Shown: positions 1-8,319, counted from the stretch's first letter. The stretch: DNA of 15,468 nucleotides from Zygnema cylindricum (GCA_037447655.1 JBBHKE010001743.1:64001-79468), one strand, 5' to 3'. The notes: generated by a model not told the origin, from the sequence alone. Program-made: numbers and translations.

Positions 1-352
1 TGGGTTTAGTTTTGTGTTTGTGTTTGTTTATATTTATCTTTATGTTTGTAGTTAAGTTAACGTTTTTAATTACGTTTACGTTTTTGTTTACATTTGCTTT
101 TGATGTTTATGTGTTTGTTTCTTTTTATGGTTCAGTTAGCTTTCTGTTTATGTTACTTTTTATATTGTTTATAGTTTTTTGTATGTAGTTTTTGTCTATG
201 TTGTGTTTATGTCTGTGTCGGTGTTCATTTGATCATGTGTATATGGTTTTGTTTTTGTCTTTTTTATGTTTTATCTGTTTCTTCGAACCTTAATTGTTGT
301 CATTATTACTATGACTTTCGTTGATCCATTTTTTTTTTGTTTCTCGAAACAG
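1..352 (+). other. 3' part of an intron of the CDC48B-like gene
   Basis: The sequence is strongly T- and GT-rich, with TTTGTTTA- and TTTATGTTT-like runs and no credible coding frame. It ends in a T-rich tract and AAACAG at 347-352, directly before the AAA+ coding frame. Its 5' end lies outside the window. Confidence 0.75.
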
Positions 353-667
353 ATTCTCTTCGTTCCTCCTCCGGATGAAAAAGGACGTTTGGAAGCCCTT
401 CGTGTCCACACTAAAAAAATTGTTTTGGGAAAAGATGTGAATCTCGAGGAAATCGCAAAATCAACGGACCTTTTTACCGGTGCTGAGCTGGCAGGGATAG
501 CGAGAGAGGCAGCCATGGCTGCCCTCCGAGAGACTCTTAAGGCCACGGAAGTTTCTCAACGACATTTTTTGATCGCCAGGAATGCGACAAAACCTTCTCT
601 TACAAAACTTCAGCTCGAAGAGTATGCATCGTTTGGGAAAAAATCGACTCATTTTGCTAGAATTTGA
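353..667 (+). CDS. CDC48B: Last coding exon of a CDC48B/CIP111-type AAA+ ATPase (partial gene)
   Basis: This exon encodes 104 residues and a TGA stop. It is the C-terminal part of the second AAA+ module: it opens ILFVPPPDEKGR, the strand and helix just after the arginine-finger region. It continues through HTKKIVLGKDVNLEEIA to TDLFTGAEL..IAREAA..ALRE, where GAEL is the sensor-2 region of the helical lid. The tail RHFLIARNATKPSLTKLQLEEY matches the lid end and C-terminal helix of plant CDC48B proteins as I recall them. The family uses ATP hydrolysis to unfold or extract proteins; the role of the B type in plants is poorly defined. The start is the acceptor AG at 351-352 after a T-rich tract, giving a phase-0 junction. 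The upstream ATG at 266 is intronic. The tail after the lid is short. Walker A/B and the D1 module lie left of the window. Confidence 0.9.
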   Translation: MLFVPPPDEKGRLEALRVHTKKIVLGKDVNLEEIAKSTDLFTGAELAGIAREAAMAALRETLKATEVSQRHFLIARNATKPSLTKLQLEEYASFGKKSTHFARI

Positions 668-1500
668 CATATTATGATGTAAATGAGTTTTTCAATGTTA
701 TGATGTGTTCCGTAAATGGTTTTGATGATGATGTGTATGATACAATTTTTTCACTGTTCTCGATTATGGTTTATTGATGATGTCATCATTGTCTTTTGAA
801 TTTATTCTATGTATTGTAATTGTTTTTGTTAGTGATTGAAACCTTAAAATGGTTTTTTAGGTGGTGATAATTGTTAGATGTTTTTTTACCAAAAACACAT
901 TTGTATTCAAATGCTGGAGGAGGAAATTCATCGCCAAAATAAAAAAACATTTTTTATTCGCCAATTCATTGGTAATTGGTTTTTGTTTTATGCTGACTTT
1001 ATTAAAAAGTGCGATGGTAATTGTCTTTTGCTTCGATCTATAGTGAGATCAAGATCAGTGTGGATATACAAAAGGTGGATCGCATTATTGTTTTGCATCG
1101 GGTTTTCAACTTTTGCGATAAGTTCGATTTTCAAATATATTGGGTGGCAATAAATATATATTTTTGTCTTTTTGTCAGCGATGTATTCTTGTCCATCGCA
1201 TACACTATATTGTGTGAAGTGTTTACCTGTCATGTGCCACAATTTGGTTTGAATTGAGTAGCACGAAAGTATAGTACTCCAGTCTGCACTCTACAGCATT
1301 TAAGTACAAAGGTACGTTTCTGATGTGAAATTTGCAAAACTGACGATATGGTTATTGTTTTTTGACAAGGTGAAAGTACAGGAAAGTACGAGGAAGTGTA
1401 AGAAAGTAAGAACACTTCTTGCAGGTAAATGCCTAGTGCTTCTTTTTTTTTTGCTTTAGTTATTTGAATAGCAATTTATCATTTTGTTGTTGCTCTTGAA
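668..1500. other. 3' UTR of the ATPase gene and spacer; no gene recognised
   Basis: The DNA is AT-rich with scattered short open frames on both strands that resemble nothing I recognise. The 3' UTR probably lies within about 668-900, but no clear AATAAA is present there; TGTAA occurs near 679 and 816. Between 1261 and 1410 several GTAC-centred words occur (AAAGTACAGGAAAGTACGAGG near 1374). These resemble GTAC words at 3711-3966 and 13050-13210. Confidence 0.5.
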
Positions 1501-1573
1501 TAGCCTCTAAAGAAAAAAAGGATAGCAAATTCTTGATTGTTTTTGCAATTTTATGCGTAAGACTTTTTCAAGA

Positions 1574-1601
1574 AAGCACAAAATGGTAAAACCATCCGAG
1601 T
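1574..1601 (-). repeat. Dispersed repeat motif, copy 1 (retroelement-tail-like)
   Basis: On the minus strand this reads ACTCGGATGGTTTTACCATT followed by TTGTGCTTT. It is nearly the same as 7689-7713, and both copies sit in T-rich minus-strand surroundings. The second copy lies just downstream of a decayed gypsy integrase, so the word may mark the 3' part of that retroelement family. Here it is in an intron of the minus-strand gene. Confidence 0.5.
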
Positions 1602-1763
1602 ATATGGCAACAAAATAGATAAAAAGAAGGGAAAGCATAAACAAACATAAGAAATCAAGCTTGAGGAAGCAAAGGAAAAGGAAAATAGGTTGAAAGAGAG
1701 AAAAAAACCAACACACAAATAAGGAGCAAAAAACAAAAATACATTGAAAGACACAACAAGCAC

Positions 1764-1910
1764 AGGAGAGAGAGAGAGAAAGAGAGAGAGAAGTGAGAGA
1801 GAGAGAGAGAGAGAGAGAGCCAGAGAGAGAGAGAGACAGAAAGACAGAAAGAGAGAGACAGAGAGAGTGAGAGAGAGCCAGAGCGAGACAGAGAGAGAGA
1901 GGGTGGAGGG
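1764..1910. repeat. GA microsatellite
   Basis: An almost pure purine run on the plus strand: (GA)n with interruptions such as AAGTGAGA, GAGCCAGA and GACAGAAA. It lies in the intron immediately downstream of the donor at 1926 of the minus-strand gene. On the transcribed sense it is therefore a long CT tract. Confidence 0.9.
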
Positions 1911-1926
1911 AAGCCTTTTCTCTCAC

Positions 1927-2581
1927 CTTCCATTGCTGGAGGAAGACAGAATCGGTCCACCGGAGCGATGACCATCATTATTTGCGGTACTCCGGACCTC
2001 CCACTGTGCGACACTTGTCGCATTATCGGCTCGAAAATGTTAAACTTTTTCTCACTCTTCACAAAAACTTTTGAATTCACAAAAAAAACTTTCTCGTTCT
2101 CATCTTTCTTCGCGTTTTCTGTCTTTTCTTCCTTCCTAATTTTCTCTCCCTCTCCCTCTCCCTCTCCGTCTCTTTCTCCCTTCCTCTCTCCCTCCATTTC
2201 CCTCTCTTCTGTTGCTATGTACTCATTTTGAAAATCGTCGCCCATTTCTTGTAACCAGACCTCCGTTAATTCGCAGTGCCCGAAATAAATATTATGAGGC
2301 GGTAAACGAAATAATGTCATTAAATCCCAAGTCGCCGGTTTTCCACTATCCATCATTTTTAAATACCCTTCAGAAAAATAAGGGTTCCCGGGTTTAAAAA
2401 CAGGTTTCAGTTTGTTTCCCGGGAAAAGATAAAACGGAAAAAGACGATAATCGTACGAAAAAGTATGGTTTTTTTCGGCGGGAGGCGCGACGTTGGAACC
2501 GATTGCGTTTTCTTTTCCTTTCGTCTTTTTCTGCTTTTCGGACAATTTGCCGTCTTTTTTGTTTTTGTCTTTTCCTCCCAT
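1927..2581 (-). CDS. Coding exon of an unrecognised gene, Lys-rich N-terminus
   Basis: The exon begins at ATG 2581-2579 (MGGKDKNKKDGKLSEKQ) or continues upstream through an in-frame stretch from a possible acceptor. It ends at a consensus donor, GGAAG|GTGAGAG, with the exon's last base at 1927, giving 218 codons plus one base. In order it shows a Lys-rich tail (residues 1-25) and an aromatic, proline-rich segment (about 40-120; FSYDYRLFPFYLFPGNK and FRLPPHNIYFGHCELTEVW). An acidic/basic low-complexity stretch coded by the CT microsatellite at 2145-2210 (EGEGEGEK) follows. Last is a globular-looking segment (VPQIMMVIAPVDRFCLPPAMEG). I recognise no family. The following exon was not found; the frame simply reads on into the GA microsatellite if the donor is ignored. 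Its coding nature is inferred from the long ordered frame and good donor. Confidence 0.6.
2145..2210. repeat. CT microsatellite inside the coding exon
   Basis: CCCTCT/TCTCCC runs on the plus strand, read on the minus strand as Glu/Gly/Arg-rich residues in the exon 1927-2581. The frame stays open on both sides. Confidence 0.8.
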
Positions 2582-3263
2582 CGTGGGAAAAAAGCTGTTT
2601 TGTCTTATTCTAAAATCTATTAAAATTCGCGGAAAGACAAATAAATGAAGATGTGAGGGAGGGGACGAGGAGGGGGGGAAGGGGAAGAGAAGAGTTACGG
2701 GGAGAAGAGGGGGGAAGAGGGGGGAAGAGGGAGGGAGAGCTAAAATCTACTCATGAGATACTATCTATTAACTGGAACTGAAACTGAAACTGAACTTAAA
2801 CTGTTGAATGGAAATCAAAGATTCAGTTTTTAAAACTAACCCCAGATCAAATACTGAGCCCAAAGGAAAAAAAAGAGAGAGGGGAGAGAGGGAGAGAGGG
2901 AGAGATGAGAGATAAAAAAAAAATATAGAGGGGCACTGAACTGAACTGAACTGAACTGAACTGAACTGAATTCTCAGTTATATAATTTTCTGTTCGATAA
3001 TATTTGCAGATTGAAAAACTACTCTCCTTCTTCCTCTCTCATCCTTGTTATCCTCCCTTCTCTCTCTCCCCCCCTCTCGCCCACTCTGTCACTCTCTCTC
3101 TCTCCCTCTCAGATGTCTACCTCTCTCTCTCTCTCCCCCTCTTCCCCCTCTCTCCCTCAAAAGAATTCTTATTTCATTCTACACGTGTCACAACCTCAGA
3201 CTATTTGCCACGTGTCATCACCAGATTTACTCCCCTTTAAAAAAACATATCCAAGTTTTTTCT
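2582..3263. other. Low-complexity stretch upstream of the minus-strand exon
   Basis: Contains a purine tract at about 2655-2740 (GGGGAAGAG units) and an imperfect ACTGAAACTG run at 2771-2800. A GA tract lies at 2874-2906, a (CTGAA)7 run at 2936-2970, and CT-rich DNA from about 3034. Two G-box/ABRE-like words, ACACGTGTCA (3181-3190) and CCACGTGTCA (3208-3217), lie 27 bp apart. It could be an intron joining a 5' exon at 3702 to the exon at 2581, or the promoter of a gene starting at 2581. Confidence 0.5.
2936..2970. repeat. (CTGAA)7 microsatellite
   Basis: Seven uninterrupted copies of the pentamer CTGAA, read directly. A looser relative, AACTGAAACTGAAACTGAAC, lies near 2773-2792. Confidence 0.95.
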
Positions 3264-3600
3264 TCCTTTCTTCCCTCTCTCCCTCTCCCTTCCTCTCTCC
3301 ACCTCTGCCCCCTTCCCACTTCTCTCCTCTCTACCCCTGCTGCTTTTTGTCTCCTTCCCCCTCCTCTCCCTTCCCTCCCTCGCTTCCTTCGGCCGCTTCT
3401 CTCTCTCCCTCTCCCTCTTCTTTCTTACTCCCTCTCTCGCTCTCACTTTTCCCTACCTCCTCTCCCTCTCCCTCTCCCTCCTCTCTCTCCCTTCCACTCT
3501 CACTCCCACTACTACTCCCACTCCCTCTCTCCTCCCCCTCCCCCACCTTCTCTTTTCCCTTCTTCTCTTTCCCCTTCCTCGCCTCTCCCTCCTCCCCCTT
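3034..3600. repeat. Long polypyrimidine (CT) tract
   Basis: About 550 bp dominated by C and T on the plus strand, with a break at 3160-3260. Such mirror-like purine/pyrimidine tracts can form triplex (H-DNA) structures; that is general knowledge rather than something shown here. Its minus strand is read as Glu/Gly/Lys-rich sequence in the frame starting at 3702. Confidence 0.85.
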
Positions 3601-3702
3601 CTTCTCGAAATACGACTCCGGGAGAGGCCAACCGTACGATGTCACGGTCATCGCCACTACCACAAACGACAAAATAGCCAGTACGGTCAGCGCCTCCGCC
3701 AT
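3547..3702 (-). CDS. Possible 5' exon with an N-terminal membrane anchor or signal
   Basis: The minus-strand frame starts at ATG 3702-3700 with MAEALTVLAILSFVVVAM, a hydrophobic helix suitable as a signal anchor or signal peptide. TVTSYGWPLPESYFEKKGEEG follows, and then purine-coded low complexity. The end is drawn at a possible donor AAG|GTGGGG (52 codons), but the frame stays open further and other donors (GTAGGG, GTGAGAG, GTAAGAA at 3425-3460) are possible. It may be the 5' exon of the gene containing 1927-2581, but I could not prove a phase-compatible junction. Unrecognised family. The SBP-like array at 3841-3966 lies just upstream in its transcription sense. Confidence 0.35.
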
Positions 3703-3723
3703 TCTACCGAAAAGTACAATTAT

Positions 3724-3958
3724 TTGTACGAAACGGGCGTCCGAGCTCCGAAGCGATGATCTGTCACGTCACGCGTCGTACGGTCGGTTCGTTAAAAGCC
3801 GACGATTGAGGTTCGGAGAAAGGTATGGATGAACTTTAGCGTACGAAATCGTACGAAACTTTACGAAATTGTACGAAAATTTACGAAATTGTACGAAACT
3901 TTACGAAATTGTACGAAAATTTACAAAATTGTACGAAAATTTACAAAATTGTACGGAA
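3724..3958 (-). promoter_or_regulatory. Cluster of SBP-box (SPL)-like sites
   Basis: The plant SBP-domain consensus TNCGTACAA occurs on the minus strand as TTTCGTACAA. Its plus-strand form TTGTACGAAA is at 3724-3733, 3869-3878, 3889-3898, 3909-3918 and 3929-3938, with TTGTACGGAA at 3949-3958. That gives six exact consensus matches within 235 bp, upstream of the minus-strand frame starting at 3702. The GTAC core is also the copper-response core bound by the related CRR1-type factors. Function is inferred from consensus only. Confidence 0.4.
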
Positions 3959-3966
3959 TTGTACGA
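3841..3966. repeat. 10/20-bp tandem array of GTACGAAA-type monomers
   Basis: Decamers in exact 10-bp register. GTAC words begin at 3841, 3851, 3871, 3891, 3911, 3931, 3951 and 3961, alternating with TTACGAAA (3861, 3881, 3901) and TTACAAAA (3921, 3941). The higher-order unit is the 20-bp dimer of a GTACGAAA and a TTACGAAA or TTACAAAA decamer. Confidence 0.95.
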
Positions 3967-4155
3967 GTGAGAGACGGTCCGGAGTTTGCGGACGGATTCG
4001 AAGTTTGAAAATTAAAGTTTAGGTTTCGAGGAGAAATGCATGGAATGTTGAGAATTAGGGTTAAGGGCCGAAGATATTGTGGGAGCTGCGACTGGGGGAA
4101 TAGCGGAGCGTGAGGAAGATTTGGCTGCGTAAATTATTATATGGGGAGGGTTTGA

Positions 4156-4366
4156 ACACGTGGAAGCTTATCGGCTGGAGAAAAGTGGTGGAGGACTTCA
4201 CGGTGAGGTTGACACGTGGTAGCATGCTTTTAATTTTGTACTTTTCGTAGTTCGTTCTGTACTTTCGTTTTGGTTTTTGTGCCGCAAAGCTGACACGAGT
4301 GAAAATTTGTGAACGTCAGCACCATTTTTAGGTGGACTCGCTCCCACGATCGAGTGAATACGTGGG
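4156..4366. promoter_or_regulatory. G-box/ABRE-like cluster
   Basis: ACACGTGG occurs at 4156-4163 and 4212-4219, and ATACGTGGG at 4358-4366. Together with the two ACGTGTC words at 3181-3217 these match the ACGTG core bound by plant bZIP and bHLH factors. No transcription start can be placed, so the regulated gene is not known. Confidence 0.35.
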
Positions 4367-4945
4367 AGTGCTGAGAATGTCGGTCAAGATTGCGAAGTCC
4401 AGAAAAGATATTTGATTCTGCACTAATTGACTGCCACGTTGTAATGTAAGCTGAAGTTGTCTGACATGTCGCTGTTTGTCGTTTATGATTTCGTGATTTC
4501 ATCGGTAGCCAAAATCTCACTTGCGGCTGTTGGTCATCGTTCGATCAATCGTACGATTGGTCGTACGGGTTTTCCCAAATCGGAAACGAATCTAATCCAA
4601 GATTGTCGTACATAAACTGTACAAAAGATGTCCTTCAACTGACCACGTCATTACGAAAAGCGTTAAGCTAAACTATCTGTTCCGGTTCAGTGTGTAGAAC
4701 AGTCAATTTAATAACGAGGATTGTTTAGAAGGAAGCTGACCGGCCTAACATTTTGCATTTACCATAGTTTAGAACTGCCCGCTGCTCCGGGCATAATTTT
4801 TTTATGAAAAAACGCCAGGGTTGCTTTTGAAATTTGAAAATACCAGTAATTCTTGTGTCGGCATAAGCGGTGACTCACTTTTAGTTTTTGGATTATTAGC
4901 TGTTGTAATATGTACGGAAATAATATTGGTACGCTTTATTGAATA
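4367..4945. other. Spacer; nothing recognised
   Basis: AT-rich with several CGTACG/TCGTAC words (4548-4612). The only long frame, on the minus strand at 4230-4520, has no recognisable domains. A short GC hairpin (4776-4793) precedes a T-run but has no clear meaning in nuclear DNA. Confidence 0.5.
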
Positions 4946-5664
4946 GTTCAAAAGTAGGTGAAAGTAGGCCCAAACAATATGCCTATTGTATGTAAAACAT
5001 ACAAATTACCTTAAGACCCATATTGTATGGGTCGCAAAATGAAAAAAAAATAGTAACAGGGTTTAGTTGTACATCGATCGATAGAGAATTAAACGTCATG
5101 TCTAAATTTTGAAAAACATCCGGACAAAAAAAAAATTATGTGAGTTTTGAGGTATTTTTTATTTAAACCGTCAGATTTGGACGATCGGACGGTCGCGGAT
5201 CAAGGTAGCGATCTAAGAGGATCACATGAAAAGCCCATAACACAACTTACGATAGGACTATCTGTCATATTAGCGTCTGCAATTTTGAAGGCCACACTAA
5301 ATAAAGCATAGTTCAAAAGTAGGCATTTTTATGGTAGGCCTTTGGTCGGCGCCTTTATCGTAAGTTGTGTTATGGGCTTTTCATGTGCTTCTTAGATCGC
5401 TACTTTGATCGGCGACCGTCCGATCGTCCAAATCTGACGGTTATAGTAAAAAAAAACCTCAAAACTCACAGAAAAAATAAATTGTCCAAATGTTTTTCAA
5501 AATTTAGACATGACGTTTAATTCTCTATCGATCGATGTGCAACTCAACCCTGCTACTATTTTTTTTCATTTTGTGACCAATACAATATGGGTCTTAAGGT
5601 CATATTGTCTGTTTTACATACAATAGGCACATTGTATGGGCCAACTTTCACCTACTTTTGAAAC
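4946..5664. mobile_element. Foldback/MITE-like element with ~309-bp inverted arms and TA flanks
   Basis: The left arm 4946-5254 and right arm 5357-5664 are imperfect reverse complements along their whole length. Matching words include the ends GTTCAAAAGTAGGTGAAAGT and GTTTCAAAAGTAGGTGAAAG, ATCGATCGATAGAGAATTAA, CGTCAGATTTGGACGATCGG, and AAGCCCATAACACAACTTAC. The spacer is about 102 bp and carries one more AGTTCAAAAGTAGG word at 5312-5325. TA dinucleotides flank both ends (4944-4945 and 5665-5666), as expected for Tc1/mariner-type target duplication. No transposase frame is present, so the element is non-autonomous. Confidence 0.85.
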
Positions 5665-5820
5665 TATGGTTTTAAGTGGCGAAAAAAACATTAACACATA
5701 TTAGCGATTCGTCGTCTACAACCAATAAACACAACCAATAACCCTATGACCCTAAAAATCCGCAGTACCCGGGCGGTATTTTGCAAAGTGTGAAGGTCGC
5801 GGCGCATTTCGCCTTGTGTA

Positions 5821-6772
5821 AGGGTACGTCCCCATGTAATCGGTACTTTGATAAAGTATTTTGGAGTGTAGTGGAAATTCTCTGTACTACTTTGAAGAGC
5901 GTCCCGATGTGCGAAAATGAAATCGGAACTTTGACATGTGACGATTATAGACGTAGGTACAACTTTGTGACGATTGAAGGCAACTACGAAACTTGGGACG
6001 ATTGGTGACGCCAACAAAAACAGCGACAGTTGTAGACGTCTAGATTTTTATGAAATTGCAGATGTTTAGGGTTTGGTGACATTGTGACGCCACGGTCACT
6101 TGTGACAATGTGATGTCACGGATTCAAGAACTTTCCGCCATGGTTTCCCGATTTCGCTTTTTCTACTTTTCTCATTCGACTTGCCATTAAATAAAAACCT
6201 ACAAAATTTAAAAAAAAATATTTTTCAAAGATCTTTCAATTTATGCCAATATTGTCGTGTCTCGTTCTAAAAAGTGTGAGATACAAGCGATAGTGTGAGA
6301 GGGAGAGAGGAGAGGCAATGACGGCAAAATATAGTGCAAAGGACCCATGAATGCAAGTGGAAGTCTGAGACCCCTGCAATTTTGTTTCCGTACATAGCGC
6401 GTGACGGGCACGGATGTAAATAGCGAGGACTCTCCCTCGTCCAAATTTTTTACAAATCGTGTGGCGCGTGCGTGGTTCGTTTTTCATTCGCTGTTTGGGT
6501 GGTACTTGAACTAAAATCACCCCCTCGAGGTGATTTTGGATGAAGTTTTTTTTTGGGCTGGATTCTCTTGCCCGGGGGTCGAAATGGGGAAAACGCCAAA
6601 ATGCGTTCACATGACGACAAACACGCCGTACATCCAAAGTATGAATTGACGTTCACTCTACTTTGGTAAAAATGATTTTCTCGTACGGTTAAAGTTTTTG
6701 TCAAAGTTCCCTGAATTTAAGGGCAAAAAGACAGAGAAAAGTAGATACTTTAATACATGGGGACGTTACCCT
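5821..6772. mobile_element. TIR element with TA flanks (Stowaway/mariner-like, non-autonomous)
   Basis: The left end AGGGTACGTCCCCATGTA at 5821 matches the reverse complement of the right end, AGGGTAACGTCCCCATGTA ending at 6772, with similarity fading over about 35 bp. TA flanks both ends (5819-5820 and 6773-6774). A weak CGCATT match lies just outside both ends, so the exact boundary could be wider. Internal subrepeats of an ATCGGAACTTTGACA type recur near 5840, 5920 and 6700. Short frames inside (for example minus 6236-6637) show no transposase motif. The TA duplication and the CGTCCCC-type end recall Stowaway, but the family is inferred. Confidence 0.65.
6513..6537. repeat. Short perfect inverted repeat
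   Basis: AAAATCACC (6513-6521) and GGTGATTTT (6529-6537) around a 7-nt loop, inside the TIR element 5821-6772. Confidence 0.8.
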
Positions 6773-6808
6773 TAGCCTTATAATGCGATGGGCGGTATAG
6801 TATGTTCG

Positions 6809-7237
6809 GCACTACAACGCAAATCGTAATTAGAGTAAAGAAATAATTAGAGTAAAAAAAAGAAAAATAATAATTAGAGATATTAGCTCTATTTTGGGTA
6901 ATCAACCCCTTTTAAAAAAAAAAAATACTCCAATTTATCAATAACTCTAATTTGGGCGTAAATTTGGGCGCTGAATATATCTACTGTAAATTAGGTACAC
7001 ATACAGAATCTGACAAAACGTATAGTTTAACGTCATTATGACGTTTGCACTACGCGGTCGCAGTTACATGATAACGGCCTGTATTAAATCATTATTTGTA
7101 CTTTTATACTTAATAAAGTACAATTGTGCACGGTCAGAATAATGTACTATATTTATGGTGATAGAGTCAAAATTTGGGGTGACGGAATTAGCGTACATAA
7201 CTCTACTTACGATTCGCGGTGTAGTTATAATCGCTAC
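6809..7237. mobile_element. Short inverted-repeat element (family with GGTGTAGTT ends)
   Basis: The left end ACTACAACGCAAATCGTAAT (from 6811) pairs with the right end at 7201-7234, whose reverse complement contains ACTACACCGCGAATCGTAAG. About 22 of 25 positions match. The interior is AT-rich and non-coding: AATTAGAGTAAA occurs twice near 6829-6855 and AATTTGGGCG twice near 6949-6971. A related end lies at 7380-7406 and the hairpin at 8318-8545 shares the same terminal words, so this looks like a small family. Target duplications could not be fixed. Confidence 0.55.
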
Positions 7238-7605
7238 TTTTTTTGGCTCAAAGTCACAAAAAAATGTCGACAATACTATTTAAGAGCATGGACTACAATC
7301 TGGCACGTACTTCTTGCACAAAACTAGTGTTTTAATTCTAATTTCGCATTAACACTAATAAATCCTTAACGCCAATAAGGATGGGTGGTGTAGTTGTAAT
7401 CCCCACTCTCAGATAATTTCAGTTTCCCATGGTTTAAGTCTCCCCCCCAAAAATATCTTAGCCCTTTCATCAAAAAGTCTCTACATAGTGCCCCTCGCAT
7501 CCATCTTTAAAATAAACGGTCGTTTAATCAAAGGTCGTTCTTGTAAAATCGGTTGTTTACCAAATAGAAGAAAACAGGAACTTAGGTTTTGGAGGGAAGT
7601 TTGGC

Positions 7606-7609
<4 letters not shown>
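7238..7609. other. Spacer ending in a poly(A) run; nothing recognised
   Basis: Apart from the repeat end at 7380-7406, there is no frame with recognisable content. AATAAA occurs near 7510, about 100 nt before the poly(A) run. Confidence 0.5.
7380..7406. repeat. Solo end of the same inverted-repeat family
   Basis: GATGGGTGGTGTAGTTGTAA continues into TCCCCAC. It matches the right end at 7211-7237 and the left end of the hairpin at 8318 on the other strand. It is preceded by TTAACACTAATAA, as the hairpin's right arm is by TTAACACTAACAA. Confidence 0.5.

Positions 7610-7670
<61 letters not shown>
7610..7670. repeat. Poly(A) run of 61 nt
   Basis: Uninterrupted A from 7610 to 7670. It could be the tail of a retroposed sequence read on the plus strand, or poly(T) next to the minus-strand retroelement remnant. 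No flanking target duplication of TACGCAGGAT was found. Run length may be affected by sequencing error. Confidence 0.9.
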
Positions 7671-7673
<3 letters not shown>

Positions 7674-7688
7674 GCAGGATAAAATAAA

Positions 7689-7713
7689 AAGCACGATGGT
7701 AAACCATCTGAGT
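7689..7713 (-). repeat. Dispersed repeat motif, copy 2
   Basis: The minus strand reads ACTCAGATGGTTTACCATCG then TGCTT, nearly matching 1574-1601. It lies about 170 bp beyond the decayed integrase in the same orientation, within T-rich sequence. Confidence 0.5.
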
Positions 7714-7879
7714 CCGGGGGTACAAAAGGGGTGGCATGGCCGAAACTGAAAAAATACTAGGGGAATAAAATAACAGCACAACAAAAACAAAAAGAAACAA
7801 CAACAAGGAAAATAAAAGCACCCAAACTCAAAATGAAAAGCACGACAATTGACAAAGCCAAAACTACAACCGCATTGGT

Positions 7880-8319
7880 TTCTACCCCTCTTGTAGTGCC
7901 AATCTAAAAGATTTCCACATTTTTCTCAAACAATGTGCTAACCTATGAATGATCCCATTTGTGACCAGTCTTGTGGAATCTCCGACAAATTTTAAAAACC
8001 TTCATCGTTTATTACTTATACCAACACCACAAATTGTTGCAAAAACAAGTCGCAATAAGCAATAATTCGTGATCTATTTTGACAGTTTCACGGCAACACC
8101 TCAAACTCAATCTATATTGAAAAATTGCTCAATTATCACTACAACAAAATAGTTCCCCATCCAATTGCTAGGCAAATGTCCCCACAAATCTATATACAAC
8201 TTGTAACACATCCATTTAATAAGGAGAGACTGCAATTGGACCCCATAACAAAGTTGTTTGGTTAGTATCTTACGATGGTGTGGAACCAAGTGGTGTGGAA
8301 TGAAATTCCGAATCTCCAA
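7880..8319 (-). pseudogene. Decayed Ty3/gypsy-type integrase core
   Basis: One minus-strand frame keeps the order of a retroelement integrase core despite stops. YIDLWGHLPSNWMGNYFVVV is the first catalytic Asp region (Asp codon 8188-8190). A VAVK-type helix and LLRLVFA follow, then GDSTRLVTNGIIHRLAH, the second Asp region (Asp codon 7978-7980). The two are 70 codons apart in the same frame. At least four in-frame stops lie between them and another lies near 7900, and the third catalytic region is not recognisable. The zinc-binding part upstream is replaced by the hairpin at 8318-8545. It is an old, dead copy. The match is my recognition of the family pattern, not a search. Confidence 0.6.

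Noticed and set aside
4230-4520. 96-codon minus-strand frame as a gene
   Set aside because: No recognisable motif and no splice or start context; it overlaps likely promoter DNA.
4776-4800. GC hairpin followed by T-run, like a bacterial terminator
   Set aside because: The window is spliced eukaryotic DNA and no gene ends here; it is a short chance inverted repeat.
6062-6075. TTTAGGGTTT and, near 4051, TTAGGGTTA as telomere remnants or telo-boxes
   Set aside because: Single short matches; no tandem telomere repeats and no promoter context.
6236-6637. 133-codon minus-strand frame inside the TIR element as a transposase
   Set aside because: No catalytic DDE-type pattern or other domain could be seen, and the frame is probably fortuitous.
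8138-8150. CACTACAACAAAA as the end of a CACTA transposon
   Set aside because: No matching opposite end was found in the right orientation, and the word is the antisense of the integrase FVVV region.
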